A DNA stretch of 6,790 nucleotides, taken from the NCBI GenBank assembly GCA_900550625.1, contig URSW01000091.1, forward strand, positions 1-6,790. The letters are read 5' to 3'. This document shows, in pieces, positions 1-6,128 of this stretch (positions are counted from its first letter, which is position 1; the number at the start of each line of letters is the position of its first letter). The position numbers and the translations under genes were made by a program. Below the pieces are notes generated by a model. It saw only the letters and a program-made list of their open reading frames with translations. It had not been told where the DNA came from and did no database searches. This stretch comes from an uncultured Eubacteriales bacterium (lineage in GTDB: Bacteria; Bacillota; Clostridia; Oscillospirales; CAG-272).

Positions 1-111
1 TTTGACGAGGACAATCTGCCGCCGCTCGCCGAAGAAAAATGCAGCGAAGAACAGATCCGCATGTGCTTTCGCGCGTACCGCGACAGCGCGTGGAAAACCA
101 TGTTCGACTGA
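1..111 (+). CDS. 3' end of an unidentified protein gene (partial)
   Basis: Frame 1 is open from the window edge to a TGA at 109-111 and encodes the last 36 residues of a protein, ending in WKTMFD. The composition is balanced and protein-like (acidic start, then RMCFRAYRDSAWK), unlike the arginine-rich peptide in frame 2 of the same stretch, so frame 1 is taken as the real one. The fragment is too short to recognise a family and I assign no function. The gene is convergent with the sigma factor gene, and no U-tract terminator is visible for it in the 160 bp between the two stops. It lies outside the mobile element and is probably host chromosome. Confidence 0.5.
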   Translation, partial: FDEDNLPPLAEEKCSEEQIRMCFRAYRDSAWKTMFD

Positions 112-114
112 GAG

Positions 115-152
115 CGCAGCCGTGCGAGTGAAACGCAATCGCAGCCGTGCGA
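115..152. repeat. 13-bp direct repeat, two copies 25 bp apart
   Basis: CGCAGCCGTGCGA occurs at 115-127 and again, identically, at 140-152, just after the stop of the leftmost gene. There are only two copies and no obvious dyad. It may be a small tandem duplication in a convergent intergenic gap. Confidence 0.5.
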
Positions 153-242
153 CAGATACACTGCGGCGAAAATTCAGAGAATATCCGCCGAGCATACGAA
201 TGTAAAACACGGGCATCCTCCGCATCCGCCGAAATCCAAAGC

Positions 243-270
243 AAAAGAAAAGCCCCGCCGAAGCGGGGCA
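243..270 (-). terminator. Rho-independent terminator of the sigma factor gene
   Basis: GCCCCGC (252-258) pairs perfectly with GCGGGGC (263-269). Read on the minus strand the loop is TTCG, an unusually stable tetraloop, and the stem is followed by TTTTCTTTT (251-243). It begins 5 nt after the sigma factor stop codon. The plus strand has no U-tract after the stem, so it acts in one direction only. Confidence 0.93.
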
Positions 271-274
271 AGGC

Positions 275-1576
275 TCAGAGCGCATATTCGCTGATGCGGT
301 CTTCGAGCAGGCAGTATTCAACATCATTGACGGTCAGTCTCGGATTCTCATTTATGATCGCGTTCTTCCATTCATCGGTATACCATTCGGTCTGCTCGAC
401 AGAAGCCACCGACTCATACCAACGCATGAGTACCAGCCTGCCGTTTGCATCGACATAATTCTCCGTGACCAAGGTGCCGTTTTGAACATTGATAAACTTA
501 ACGGTCTCAAAAGCTCTTTCGCCTACGGTTACATCAAACGTACCCATGGTGTATCGGACATTATACTCATTGACAACGATCTTTCCGTCGACAACCTCGG
601 GCGGATTTTCTTTGATAAGCAGCGGTCTGCCGTGAACACGGTCATTTCCGTTTACTTTGACATCGTAATCTTCTTCCAAAAATGTGTGAATGGCTGTAGG
701 ATAATCATCATCCGCGTCGCTATCGCAGGCGACGGTTGCAAGGTCACGAACATATTCGTCGGTCAGCTGCGAAAACCAGATGCACTCGTTTTTGTAAAGC
801 TTACCGGCTTTGACATTGTAGGTATCCCTGCATATTTTAACGCCTTCAACACCGTGTATCACAGCTGCCTTCGGGACATAGCAGGAGGACACAAGCGCCA
901 GCTTTCCGGACGGATAGCGATATGTTCCCTCCGCATTTTTATTTCCGATCACCGGAACAATAAACGATTCGTCGGCACATTTGACCTCGAAAAACGGACG
1001 TGAGCTTTTTTTGATAATGAGCGTCGGCACGTTCTCGGAAAATCCGCGGGTATAATCTTTTTTCGGCATGATCTTTCTTCCTTTCTCAAACATCAGAATC
1101 TGTTCGGGAGTACACACGGAACGGAATTGATTTTTTGCATAATGAAGGCGGCTTTTCACTGTCCCGACGGGAATATCGAGTCTTTTCGAAATGTCTTCCT
1201 GAGACAGATCTTCGAAAAAATACAGATATAGGATCTGCTTTTCTTTGCCCCCGAGTGCGTCCAGGATATCGCGTACGGCGCTGTGCTCCGTGATTCCGAT
1301 TCCTGCGGCGCCCAACGCCGATTCGGACAGCGAATCCAAAGGAACCTCCGAACTTGCCGCCTTCAGTCTGTAATAGTCGGTGCACTTGTGTTTGGCAATG
1401 CCGATCAGCCACGCCTTGAAAAATGCGTGATCGCTCAGCGTGTCGAATTTCAGCGCGGCGCAAAGGCATACGTCCTGAATGACATCTTCCGCATCATGCC
1501 TGTCGGCGATCTTGAAATTCACATAGCGCTGAAGCGGGATCAGTTTTTCCTGCAGCAGCTTTTCAAATTCGTTCAC
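275..1576 (-). CDS. ECF-type RNA polymerase sigma factor with long C-terminal extension
   Basis: This 433-aa protein directs RNA polymerase to a specific promoter set. Region sigma-2 lies at about residues 8-73 (DAEDVIQDV at 28-36, then AFFKAWLIGIAKHKCTDYYR). Sigma-4 lies at about 100-153, with the helix-turn-helix SQEDISKRLDIPVGTVKSRL at 125-144. ECF factors normally end near residue 170-190; here about 260 further residues follow, rich in beta-prone segments, with no membrane helix and no SnoaL or TPR signature that I recognise. From memory, clostridial and Paenibacillus sigma factors carry a similar tail, ending in a motif like LTVNG..Y....D.I.DY.L; here it reads LTVNDVEYCLLEDRISEYAL. No anti-sigma gene is adjacent, so the tail may do that job (inference). 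The start is GTG at 1576, 7 nt after GGGAGG; the ATG two bases upstream is out of frame and is followed at once by TGA. Confidence 0.9.
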   Translation of the reverse strand: MNEFEKLLQEKLIPLQRYVNFKIADRHDAEDVIQDVCLCAALKFDTLSDHAFFKAWLIGIAKHKCTDYYRLKAASSEVPLDSLSESALGAAGIGITEHSAVRDILDALGGKEKQILYLYFFEDLSQEDISKRLDIPVGTVKSRLHYAKNQFRSVCTPEQILMFEKGRKIMPKKDYTRGFSENVPTLIIKKSSRPFFEVKCADESFIVPVIGNKNAEGTYRYPSGKLALVSSCYVPKAAVIHGVEGVKICRDTYNVKAGKLYKNECIWFSQLTDEYVRDLATVACDSDADDDYPTAIHTFLEEDYDVKVNGNDRVHGRPLLIKENPPEVVDGKIVVNEYNVRYTMGTFDVTVGERAFETVKFINVQNGTLVTENYVDANGRLVLMRWYESVASVEQTEWYTDEWKNAIINENPRLTVNDVEYCLLEDRISEYAL

Positions 1577-1616
1577 ATTATTACCTCCCGGTAAACGGTT
1601 TTGAAATCGATTTCAC

Positions 1617-1649
1617 CTATACAGTCGGAATAAAAGATCAAAAGGTTCA
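1617..1649 (-). promoter_or_regulatory. Candidate ECF-type promoter of the sigma factor gene
   Basis: On the minus strand TGAACC (1649-1644) is followed after 16 nt by CGACTGT starting at 1627. This spacing and the GAAC-type -35 resemble ECF promoters such as those of SigW (TGAAAC, 16-17 nt, CGTA). It lies about 45-70 nt before the GTG start. If real, the sigma factor probably activates its own gene. An AT-rich TATAAT-like run at 1664-1676 is an alternative -10 but lacks a good -35. Confidence 0.4.
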
Positions 1650-1710
1650 GGTTTTATGAAAAAATTATAATATAATCCGTTCGGCGAAAATGCCTCGGAA
1701 GCACGGAGCG

Positions 1711-1745
1711 AAAAAAGCCGGACGGCTGTCGGCAGGAACCGGGCT
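1711..1745 (-). terminator. Terminator of the candidate ncRNA
   Basis: On the minus strand AGCCCGG (1745-1739) pairs with CCGGCT (1721-1716), with one bulged C, and is followed directly by six T (1716-1711). A longer alternative stem uses GCCGGA (1757-1752) with TCCGGC (1722-1717), but that left arm competes with helix 3 of the RNA. It would also shield the sigma factor promoter from read-through. Confidence 0.6.
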
Positions 1746-1914
1746 GCGGCTTCCGGCAAAATTCACATGCCGAAGCAAAAGCGGATAAAGACTGTTTCAC
1801 GGTGCAGGATAAGGCAAGAAAGAAATTCCGTCATGTTCGGGTGCCGGAAAGAGAACAGGTGTCCTCCGTGGGGATAGGCAAAAGACACACGCCCATTATG
1901 GAGAACACCTTTTC
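1711..1914 (-). ncRNA. Candidate ~200-nt structured non-coding RNA, class unknown
   Basis: A sigma-A type promoter (1921-1949) points into a stretch with no open frame that ends in a U-tract terminator, giving a predicted RNA from about 1914 to 1711. Visible helices, in transcript order: (1) GGTGTTCTCC (1909-1900) with GGAGGACACC (1867-1858), 10 bp with one mismatch, with an inner TGGG/CCCA pairing; (2) TTCCG (1849-1845) with CGGAA (1830-1826); (3) GCTTCGGCA (1776-1768) with TGCCGGAAGC (1758-1749), 9 bp with one bulged G; (4) the terminator stem. CTGTT (1858-1854) could also pair with AACAG (1796-1792), enclosing helix 2. I do not recognise 6S, SRP, tmRNA, RNase P or a riboswitch; the two ends do not pair as in 6S RNA. 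Promoter and terminator are seen; function is unknown. The clostridial raiA-type RNA has a similar length, but I cannot confirm a match. Confidence 0.5.
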
Positions 1915-1920
1915 ATTTAT

Positions 1921-1949
1921 ACTGTATCAGATATTCTTTCCCTTGTCAA
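1921..1949 (-). promoter_or_regulatory. Sigma-A type promoter of the candidate ncRNA
   Basis: A perfect -35 TTGACA (1949-1944), a 17-nt spacer and -10 TACAGT (1926-1921, 4 of 6 matches to consensus). The start of transcription would fall near 1914-1913. No start codon with a ribosome binding site and a sustained open frame follows it, which supports an RNA product. Confidence 0.65.
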
Positions 1950-2050
1950 GACCGGCGGAGAAATCCCGCTCATGCGCAGCGGCGGACGAGCTGCCGGACG
2001 GAGAGACACACATAAGGTGAAGTACGGGACGTGCGCGGCACGCCTGCAAA
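1950..2050. other. Possible left boundary (attachment site) zone of the element
   Basis: Large serine recombinases usually lie next to one end of their integrated element. The gap between the recombinase terminator and the ncRNA promoter is therefore the likeliest place for the left junction. It contains a short dyad, CGTGC-GCG-GCACG (2030-2042), with flanking GG/CC that extend it past a one-base bulge, and GCAGC/GCTGC at 1976-1980 and 1990-1994. The partner copy at the right end is outside the window, so no att core can be named. Confidence 0.2.
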
Positions 2051-2087
2051 ATAACACAAAAAATCCCCCGCACTTTTGTGCGGGAGA
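2051..2087 (-). terminator. Rho-independent terminator of the lysogeny operon
   Basis: CCCGCAC (2067-2073) and GTGCGGG (2078-2084) form a perfect 7-bp stem with a 4-nt loop, extendable by two pairs beyond a mismatch. On the minus strand it is followed by GGATTTTTTGTGTTATTTT. It lies about 20 nt after the recombinase stop codon. Confidence 0.92.
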
Positions 2088-2107
2088 CCTTAGTGAAAGC
2101 AAAACAG

Positions 2108-3715
2108 TCAAAACCAATCACCCATCGGGCGATAAGGAAACAAACTTAAGCCTGCCTCCATGATTCTCGGCTGCCCGGCTTCCGGGCTGGTGAACGATAA
2201 CGCAGAAGATACGAACACATCACCGTATTCATAAAGGTCCGATAGCTCTTCAAACTTAATAGAGCGGCGGTCTCTTGAGTAATTGAACAGGATTTCGATT
2301 CTGTCATCGAATACATAAATTGCATTGACGAATGTTTCTATGAGCTGCCGCTGTGAGGCTCTGTCGCTCAAGTCCTTTTCCCTTTGAGAATAAAGCCATG
2401 CAAGGATGGTATCCCTCGTTGCCAAGCCCGTCTTTGCGTATTCTTCCTCGGCGATTTGTGCTTGCAGCTCGGATTTTTGTTCGTCGAGTTCGTCCATTCG
2501 CGCTTTTGTCATGTCGTTGAACACTCCGGCTTCAATCGCGCGAAGTATATTAATCTGCGCTTTTTCAACCTCTCGCAGTCTTTTCTTCAGCGCATCGGTC
2601 ATGTCATCATCGTTTTGCAGTTTCACATAGTAGGAATAAACATTGTCGGCGATAAAGGCAAGAAGGCTGTCGTCGTCGAGAATTGCGGCTATCCGATCAA
2701 GGACAAGTGTTTCGATATAATACTGTCGCACTGCCTTCTTTTTACAAGCATGGTCTCTTCGCTTCTTAACGCATGTGTAATAACTGTGCTTTGTTCCGTT
2801 TTTGCTTGTACCGCTTTCGCCTACCATTTTTGAACCGCACATCCCGCAGAAGAGTTTATCGGTCAAAATATAATCGAAAGTATCCCACAGCTTCGACGGC
2901 TTTCGTTTGTTCACCTTTAGCATCTCCTGCACTTTTTCGAAAGTGGCTCGATCCACGATCGCGGGAATGCCGTTTTCGATTCTGACGCTCCCGTTATATG
3001 TGTATATTCCCGTATACTTCACGTTTCTTAAAACTGTGTATAGGCTGTCAACTTTGAAACGCGACCCTCTTGCAGTCCGAATTCCGGAATCGTTGAGAGT
3101 TCTCACAATTTCCGAAATTTTCGTACCGCCCGCATACATATCGAATATCCGCCGCACTGTCGGTGCGGTGTTCGGATCGATTACAAACTTCTTTGTTGCA
3201 GGATCGACGGCATATCCGAGAGGGGTCGTTCCTCCGGTACTTTGACATTTTTCTGCGTTTGCATGCATACCGCGGCGCACATTCTGACTGAGCTGCAAGC
3301 TGTAATATTCCGCCATGCCCTCAAGGACACTTTCGAGAATTACACCTTCGGGGGAGTCGGGGACGTTCTCGGCGACATACACAACCTTCACGCCGTTCTT
3401 CTTGCAGCGGTATTTATTTGCTGCTATTTCCTCGCGGTTTCTGCCGAATCGGTCAAGCTTCCAAAGTATAATCGTGGAGAAGGTTCCTTTTGCCGTGTCG
3501 CGCAGCATTTCCTGAAAGGCTTCGCGGTTATCCGTGCGTCCGCTTTTCGCACGGTCAATGTATTCATGAATTATATTATAGCCGTGTGTCTCGGCGTATT
3601 TATAAGCCTCGGAAAGCTGTCCTTCTATGGACTGTTCCCCCTGCTTCCGGCTTGAGTACCGAGCATACACGGCTGCTCTGTTATTTTCGGGCGTCTTCGC
3701 CTTTTCTTTTTTCAT
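2108..3715 (-). CDS. Large serine recombinase (site-specific integrase/excisionase)
   Basis: This 535-aa protein integrates and excises the element by a serine-linked double-strand cut and 180-degree rotation. The N-terminal resolvase domain covers about residues 13-155: YARYSS gives R19 and catalytic S21, and LWKLDRFGRN (84-93) is the conserved second motif. The recombinase domain follows (about 165-270). Next is a zinc ribbon with C290, C293, C315 and C324, then a coiled coil (about 372-430) of the kind that controls the direction of recombination in phiC31 and A118 integrases, and a C-terminal tail. Length and domain order are complete, so it is probably active. The ATG at 3715 has GAGGGA about 9 nt upstream. 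It is the last gene of the operon, 42 nt after the nuclease. The family serves both phages and Tn4451/Tn1549-like elements; the repressor/Cro pair upstream favours a phage. Confidence 0.96.
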   Translation of the reverse strand: MKKEKAKTPENNRAAVYARYSSRKQGEQSIEGQLSEAYKYAETHGYNIIHEYIDRAKSGRTDNREAFQEMLRDTAKGTFSTIILWKLDRFGRNREEIAANKYRCKKNGVKVVYVAENVPDSPEGVILESVLEGMAEYYSLQLSQNVRRGMHANAEKCQSTGGTTPLGYAVDPATKKFVIDPNTAPTVRRIFDMYAGGTKISEIVRTLNDSGIRTARGSRFKVDSLYTVLRNVKYTGIYTYNGSVRIENGIPAIVDRATFEKVQEMLKVNKRKPSKLWDTFDYILTDKLFCGMCGSKMVGESGTSKNGTKHSYYTCVKKRRDHACKKKAVRQYYIETLVLDRIAAILDDDSLLAFIADNVYSYYVKLQNDDDMTDALKKRLREVEKAQINILRAIEAGVFNDMTKARMDELDEQKSELQAQIAEEEYAKTGLATRDTILAWLYSQREKDLSDRASQRQLIETFVNAIYVFDDRIEILFNYSRDRRSIKFEELSDLYEYGDVFVSSALSFTSPEAGQPRIMEAGLSLFPYRPMGDWF

Positions 3716-3733
3716 TTCTTATTCCCTCGTGTG

Positions 3734-3764
3734 GGCTTGAAAGATGCTTATTTTTCTTCAAGCC
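3734..3764 (-). other. Hairpin between the nuclease stop and the recombinase
   Basis: GGCTTGAA (3734-3741) and TTCAAGCC (3757-3764) form a perfect 8-bp inverted repeat with a 15-nt A-rich loop in the transcript. It overlaps the nuclease stop codon and ends before the recombinase ribosome binding site. There is no U-tract on the minus strand, so it is not a standard terminator. It may be an mRNA processing or stability element that uncouples recombinase from nuclease expression, or a recombinase binding site (both inference). Confidence 0.6.
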
Positions 3765-5464
3765 TTCTCGGACGCTCTGTGGCGGAAAGCCCGTCGGAAG
3801 CCGAGTTTTTCCGCCTCTTTGACGGTCGCCGTATAGCACTCGCCTTTTCCGGCATCAATAGCGATACGGTCATACTGCTGATCAAACGGCAGATGATAGA
3901 TTTTTTCTTTTGTATTTTTGTTTATGTTGCATTTTATCAGCGGGTGCGATTCGTATTGTATGTACTCGACCTGTATCCCGAGATAGTCGGCAAACTTTTT
4001 TGCCGTTTCCGACAAAGAACATGTGCACACAAGCGTCCCCCGAACCTGCTCGTCCGGATGTTCTATCGAATATGCGACTACGCTGCCGTAAAGCTGACAA
4101 ATGTGATTCTCGTGAATTACTTTGCCTTCTATCCACCGCTTACATTGAACGATGAGCGTTTCCTCGCGGTTCTTAATTATCAGGTCGCGCCCGAGATCGC
4201 CGAAGCCCATCACGGCGCCGTGGTATATAACGCTGTAATCTTTTGCTTCATAAAGATAGCCGATATATCTTTCGTAGTCTATACCGATCTCCCAAGTGCT
4301 TTTCGCACGTTCGGAATAACGATCAAGTGCAAGCTGATATTTTTCCGCAGGCGGAAGAGAATCGTACTCCTTACGGGACAGCCATCTTCTCATGCTTTCG
4401 TATTCTGTCTTTCCGTCACAATCCTCAATGCGGTGTTCGAAGATCTCTTTCGGCGGAGTATCGTTGAATTCCGACAGCCACGGAGCGACAGATTCGTATA
4501 TGGTGATAATATGCTCCGCGCATTTCAGCCTTTCAATCAGCTTTCTTTTTTCGCGGGCAGCAGCTGCCACTGCTTCTGCGGCCTTGACTGCAGGCGGAGA
4601 CTTATATCTCAGCTTCTGTGACAGCGCCATAGCTTCGGCATACAAACAATCGGCGTAAATCCGGCTTATCCACGGGAAAGTAATGCTCCGGCTGTTTATA
4701 ATTTTACGGTACTTCTCTGACTTTCTCTTTAACATCCCGAGCTTTTCTTCTTCACTCGCAATTTCTCGTTTGAGACCTTCGCTCTCACGCTTCAGGTCTT
4801 CACGCGCATTCGAAAGAAAAGTATTTTCGGATTCTATTTTGCGTATACTGTCGGAATATCTGCTCAGCGCAGTACGCAGTTCATAAGAATGTTTGTCCTC
4901 CATACAGGCAACTCCGAGCTGTATCGCAAGGAAAAACATATGCTTGCATGGCTTCCCCAGCTTTGCAAAATAGGGGCAGGAACATGAATCGAGCGTTGTA
5001 CAGTAGATATCTCCTTCGGAACCGTTTATTTCACAGGAGAAGGAGATAACGTCTTTAAGAGATATGCCGTCGAAAATATCGCAGGCTTTCCCCGGCTTGT
5101 CGCTGAAATAGTCTATCAATTGATCGGTCAGGACGTACTTTTTCCAAATGTATTTGCTGAAGGGAGTTGCGATATCTCGGTTATACAAAGAAATGTATTT
5201 TGAAAGACGTTCCTTCAGCTCGGCGTTCTCTGCGGAAAGGTTCCTGATCCGTCGATTTGCCTCAAAGGTTTCGTCCTCATGCGCTCTCAAGAGCTTTGAA
5301 AAGCGCTCGTCGGCGCGGTCTTTTTCTTCGGAAAGCGAAGCCTTCTCCGAGTTCATTCTCTCGATTTGCCCGTTTAGATTCTTTATATCGTCCTTTTTCA
5401 GAACAAGCGCGAGATAAAGAACAACGATCACGACAGCGAGCAGAACGATTACAGCCGTATTCAA
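3758..5464 (-). CDS. Membrane-anchored SWIM zinc finger / Mrr-type restriction nuclease
   Basis: This 568-aa protein is probably a DNA nuclease tethered to the membrane. From the N-terminus: a transmembrane helix (residues 4-22, very rich in V/L/A, followed by KKDD); a charged coiled coil (about 25-92); a SWIM zinc finger with C161, C163, C173 and H175 (CxC-x9-CxH); a second coiled coil (about 205-258); an alanine/lysine-rich helical part (about 270-330); and a C-terminal Mrr_cat domain (about 390-505) with E398, GFGDLGRDLI carrying D427, and VQCKRW carrying Q440 and K442. This is the E...D...QxK form of the PD-(D/E)xK active site seen in Mrr-like type IV enzymes. The start is TTG at 5464, 7 nt after GGAGG; earlier in-frame starts would run into the repressor gene. 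It lies 43 nt after the repressor and 42 nt before the recombinase. A phage- or plasmid-defence role in the lysogen is inference. Confidence 0.85.
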   Translation of the reverse strand: MNTAVIVLLAVVIVVLYLALVLKKDDIKNLNGQIERMNSEKASLSEEKDRADERFSKLLRAHEDETFEANRRIRNLSAENAELKERLSKYISLYNRDIATPFSKYIWKKYVLTDQLIDYFSDKPGKACDIFDGISLKDVISFSCEINGSEGDIYCTTLDSCSCPYFAKLGKPCKHMFFLAIQLGVACMEDKHSYELRTALSRYSDSIRKIESENTFLSNAREDLKRESEGLKREIASEEEKLGMLKRKSEKYRKIINSRSITFPWISRIYADCLYAEAMALSQKLRYKSPPAVKAAEAVAAAAREKRKLIERLKCAEHIITIYESVAPWLSEFNDTPPKEIFEHRIEDCDGKTEYESMRRWLSRKEYDSLPPAEKYQLALDRYSERAKSTWEIGIDYERYIGYLYEAKDYSVIYHGAVMGFGDLGRDLIIKNREETLIVQCKRWIEGKVIHENHICQLYGSVVAYSIEHPDEQVRGTLVCTCSLSETAKKFADYLGIQVEYIQYESHPLIKCNINKNTKEKIYHLPFDQQYDRIAIDAGKGECYTATVKEAEKLGFRRAFRHRASEKA

Positions 5465-5507
5465 TGTCCTTCCTCCCTTATGACACGGTATTGAAGAGCT
5501 TTCCTGC

Positions 5508-6107
5508 TCAAAACTTTGCTCTGAGTTCCACCACTTTGCCGAGGATGCGCACGGGCTTCTCCTCGATTTCACGGTTGGAAAAGAACATAGGGGGATAGGC
5601 GGGGTTTGTAGAAATAAGCATGATGCCTTCGGGCATCTTTTTTATTATCTTGCACGTTGCTTCTTCGCCGTTTACCATTGCGATGACGGTGTCGCCGGAG
5701 TCACAGTCGTCCTGAAGCCGGACGATGACGGTGTCGCCTTCCTTCATGCGCGGCTCCATGGATGTGCCGTGAATCCGCAGACCTATGTATTTACCGCACC
5801 GAGCCATATCCTCCGTGATCTGTTCGCGGTCGATAATTTCTTCTATTGCTTCGATCGGAATTCCTGCCGCAACTCTGCCGAGAACGTTTATCCATGTAGG
5901 ATCGGGAGCGGATTTTTCATCGGAAATGCCCAAAAGATATTCAAGGGATACGTCAAACAACTGTGCCATCTCTGCTGCTACGTCCATGTCAGGCGAAGTT
6001 CTCCCGGTCTCCCACTGCGAGATGGCTGTTTGATGAACATTTAATTTGTTTGCCAATTTCACCTGCGAATACCCGTTCAGTTTTCGTAATTCTTTTACTC
6101 TATTCAT
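5508..6107 (-). CDS. CI/LexA-type phage repressor, HTH plus S24 self-cleaving domain
   Basis: This 199-aa repressor should hold the element in the lysogenic state and be inactivated by RecA-stimulated self-cleavage after DNA damage. Residues 1-60 are an XRE-type helix-turn-helix (YSQVKLANKLNVHQTAISQWETG at 13-35). Residues about 72-199 are a LexA/S24 peptidase fold. All expected residues are visible: the Ala-Gly cleavage site at 81-82 (VAAGIP), the nucleophile S116 in GTSMEP, and the general base K153 in ATCKII. The ATG at 6107 is preceded by GGGAGG 9 nt upstream. It is divergent from the Cro-like gene across a 148-bp operator region and is the first gene of an operon with the nuclease and recombinase. 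Its own promoter contains an operator-like dyad, which suggests autoregulation. Confidence 0.95.
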   Translation of the reverse strand: MNRVKELRKLNGYSQVKLANKLNVHQTAISQWETGRTSPDMDVAAEMAQLFDVSLEYLLGISDEKSAPDPTWINVLGRVAAGIPIEAIEEIIDREQITEDMARCGKYIGLRIHGTSMEPRMKEGDTVIVRLQDDCDSGDTVIAMVNGEEATCKIIKKMPEGIMLISTNPAYPPMFFSNREIEEKPVRILGKVVELRAKF

Positions 6108-6128
6108 CGGATGTCACCTCCCAAGTAT

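Larger units (their letters stand above)
1577..2107. other. 531-bp gap without a protein gene
   Basis: From right to left this gap holds the recombinase terminator (2051-2087), a GC-rich zone where the element boundary may lie (about 1950-2050), a strong minus-strand promoter (1921-1949), a structured RNA candidate (1711-1914), and the candidate ECF promoter (1617-1649). The short open frames on either strand have no convincing ribosome binding site or protein-like composition and cross the hairpins, so I see no protein gene here. Confidence 0.7.

Noticed and set aside
482..1003. 173-codon open frame on the plus strand
   Set aside because: It is antisense to the sigma factor, whose C-terminal domain and terminator are clear.
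1664..1676. TATAAT runs as a sigma-A promoter
   Set aside because: They are good -10 matches on both strands, but no acceptable -35 lies 16-18 nt upstream on either.
1858..1909. Plus-strand terminator made of the 10-bp hairpin followed by TTTT
   Set aside because: Only four T follow, no plus-strand gene precedes it, and the hairpin fits better as the first stem of the minus-strand RNA.
1802..2163. Short plus- and minus-strand open frames of 60-72 codons
   Set aside because: They lack ribosome binding sites, have skewed composition and run across the RNA hairpins and terminators.
3731..4621. 296-codon open frame on the plus strand
   Set aside because: It lies antisense within the nuclease gene, has no ribosome binding site, and the minus-strand frame has clear domains and catalytic motifs.
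5465..5572. N-terminal extension of the nuclease to an ATG at 5572
   Set aside because: It would overlap the repressor coding end by 65 nt, has no ribosome binding site, and places 36 residues before an otherwise N-terminal membrane helix. The TTG at 5464 has a strong GGGAGGAAGG before it.
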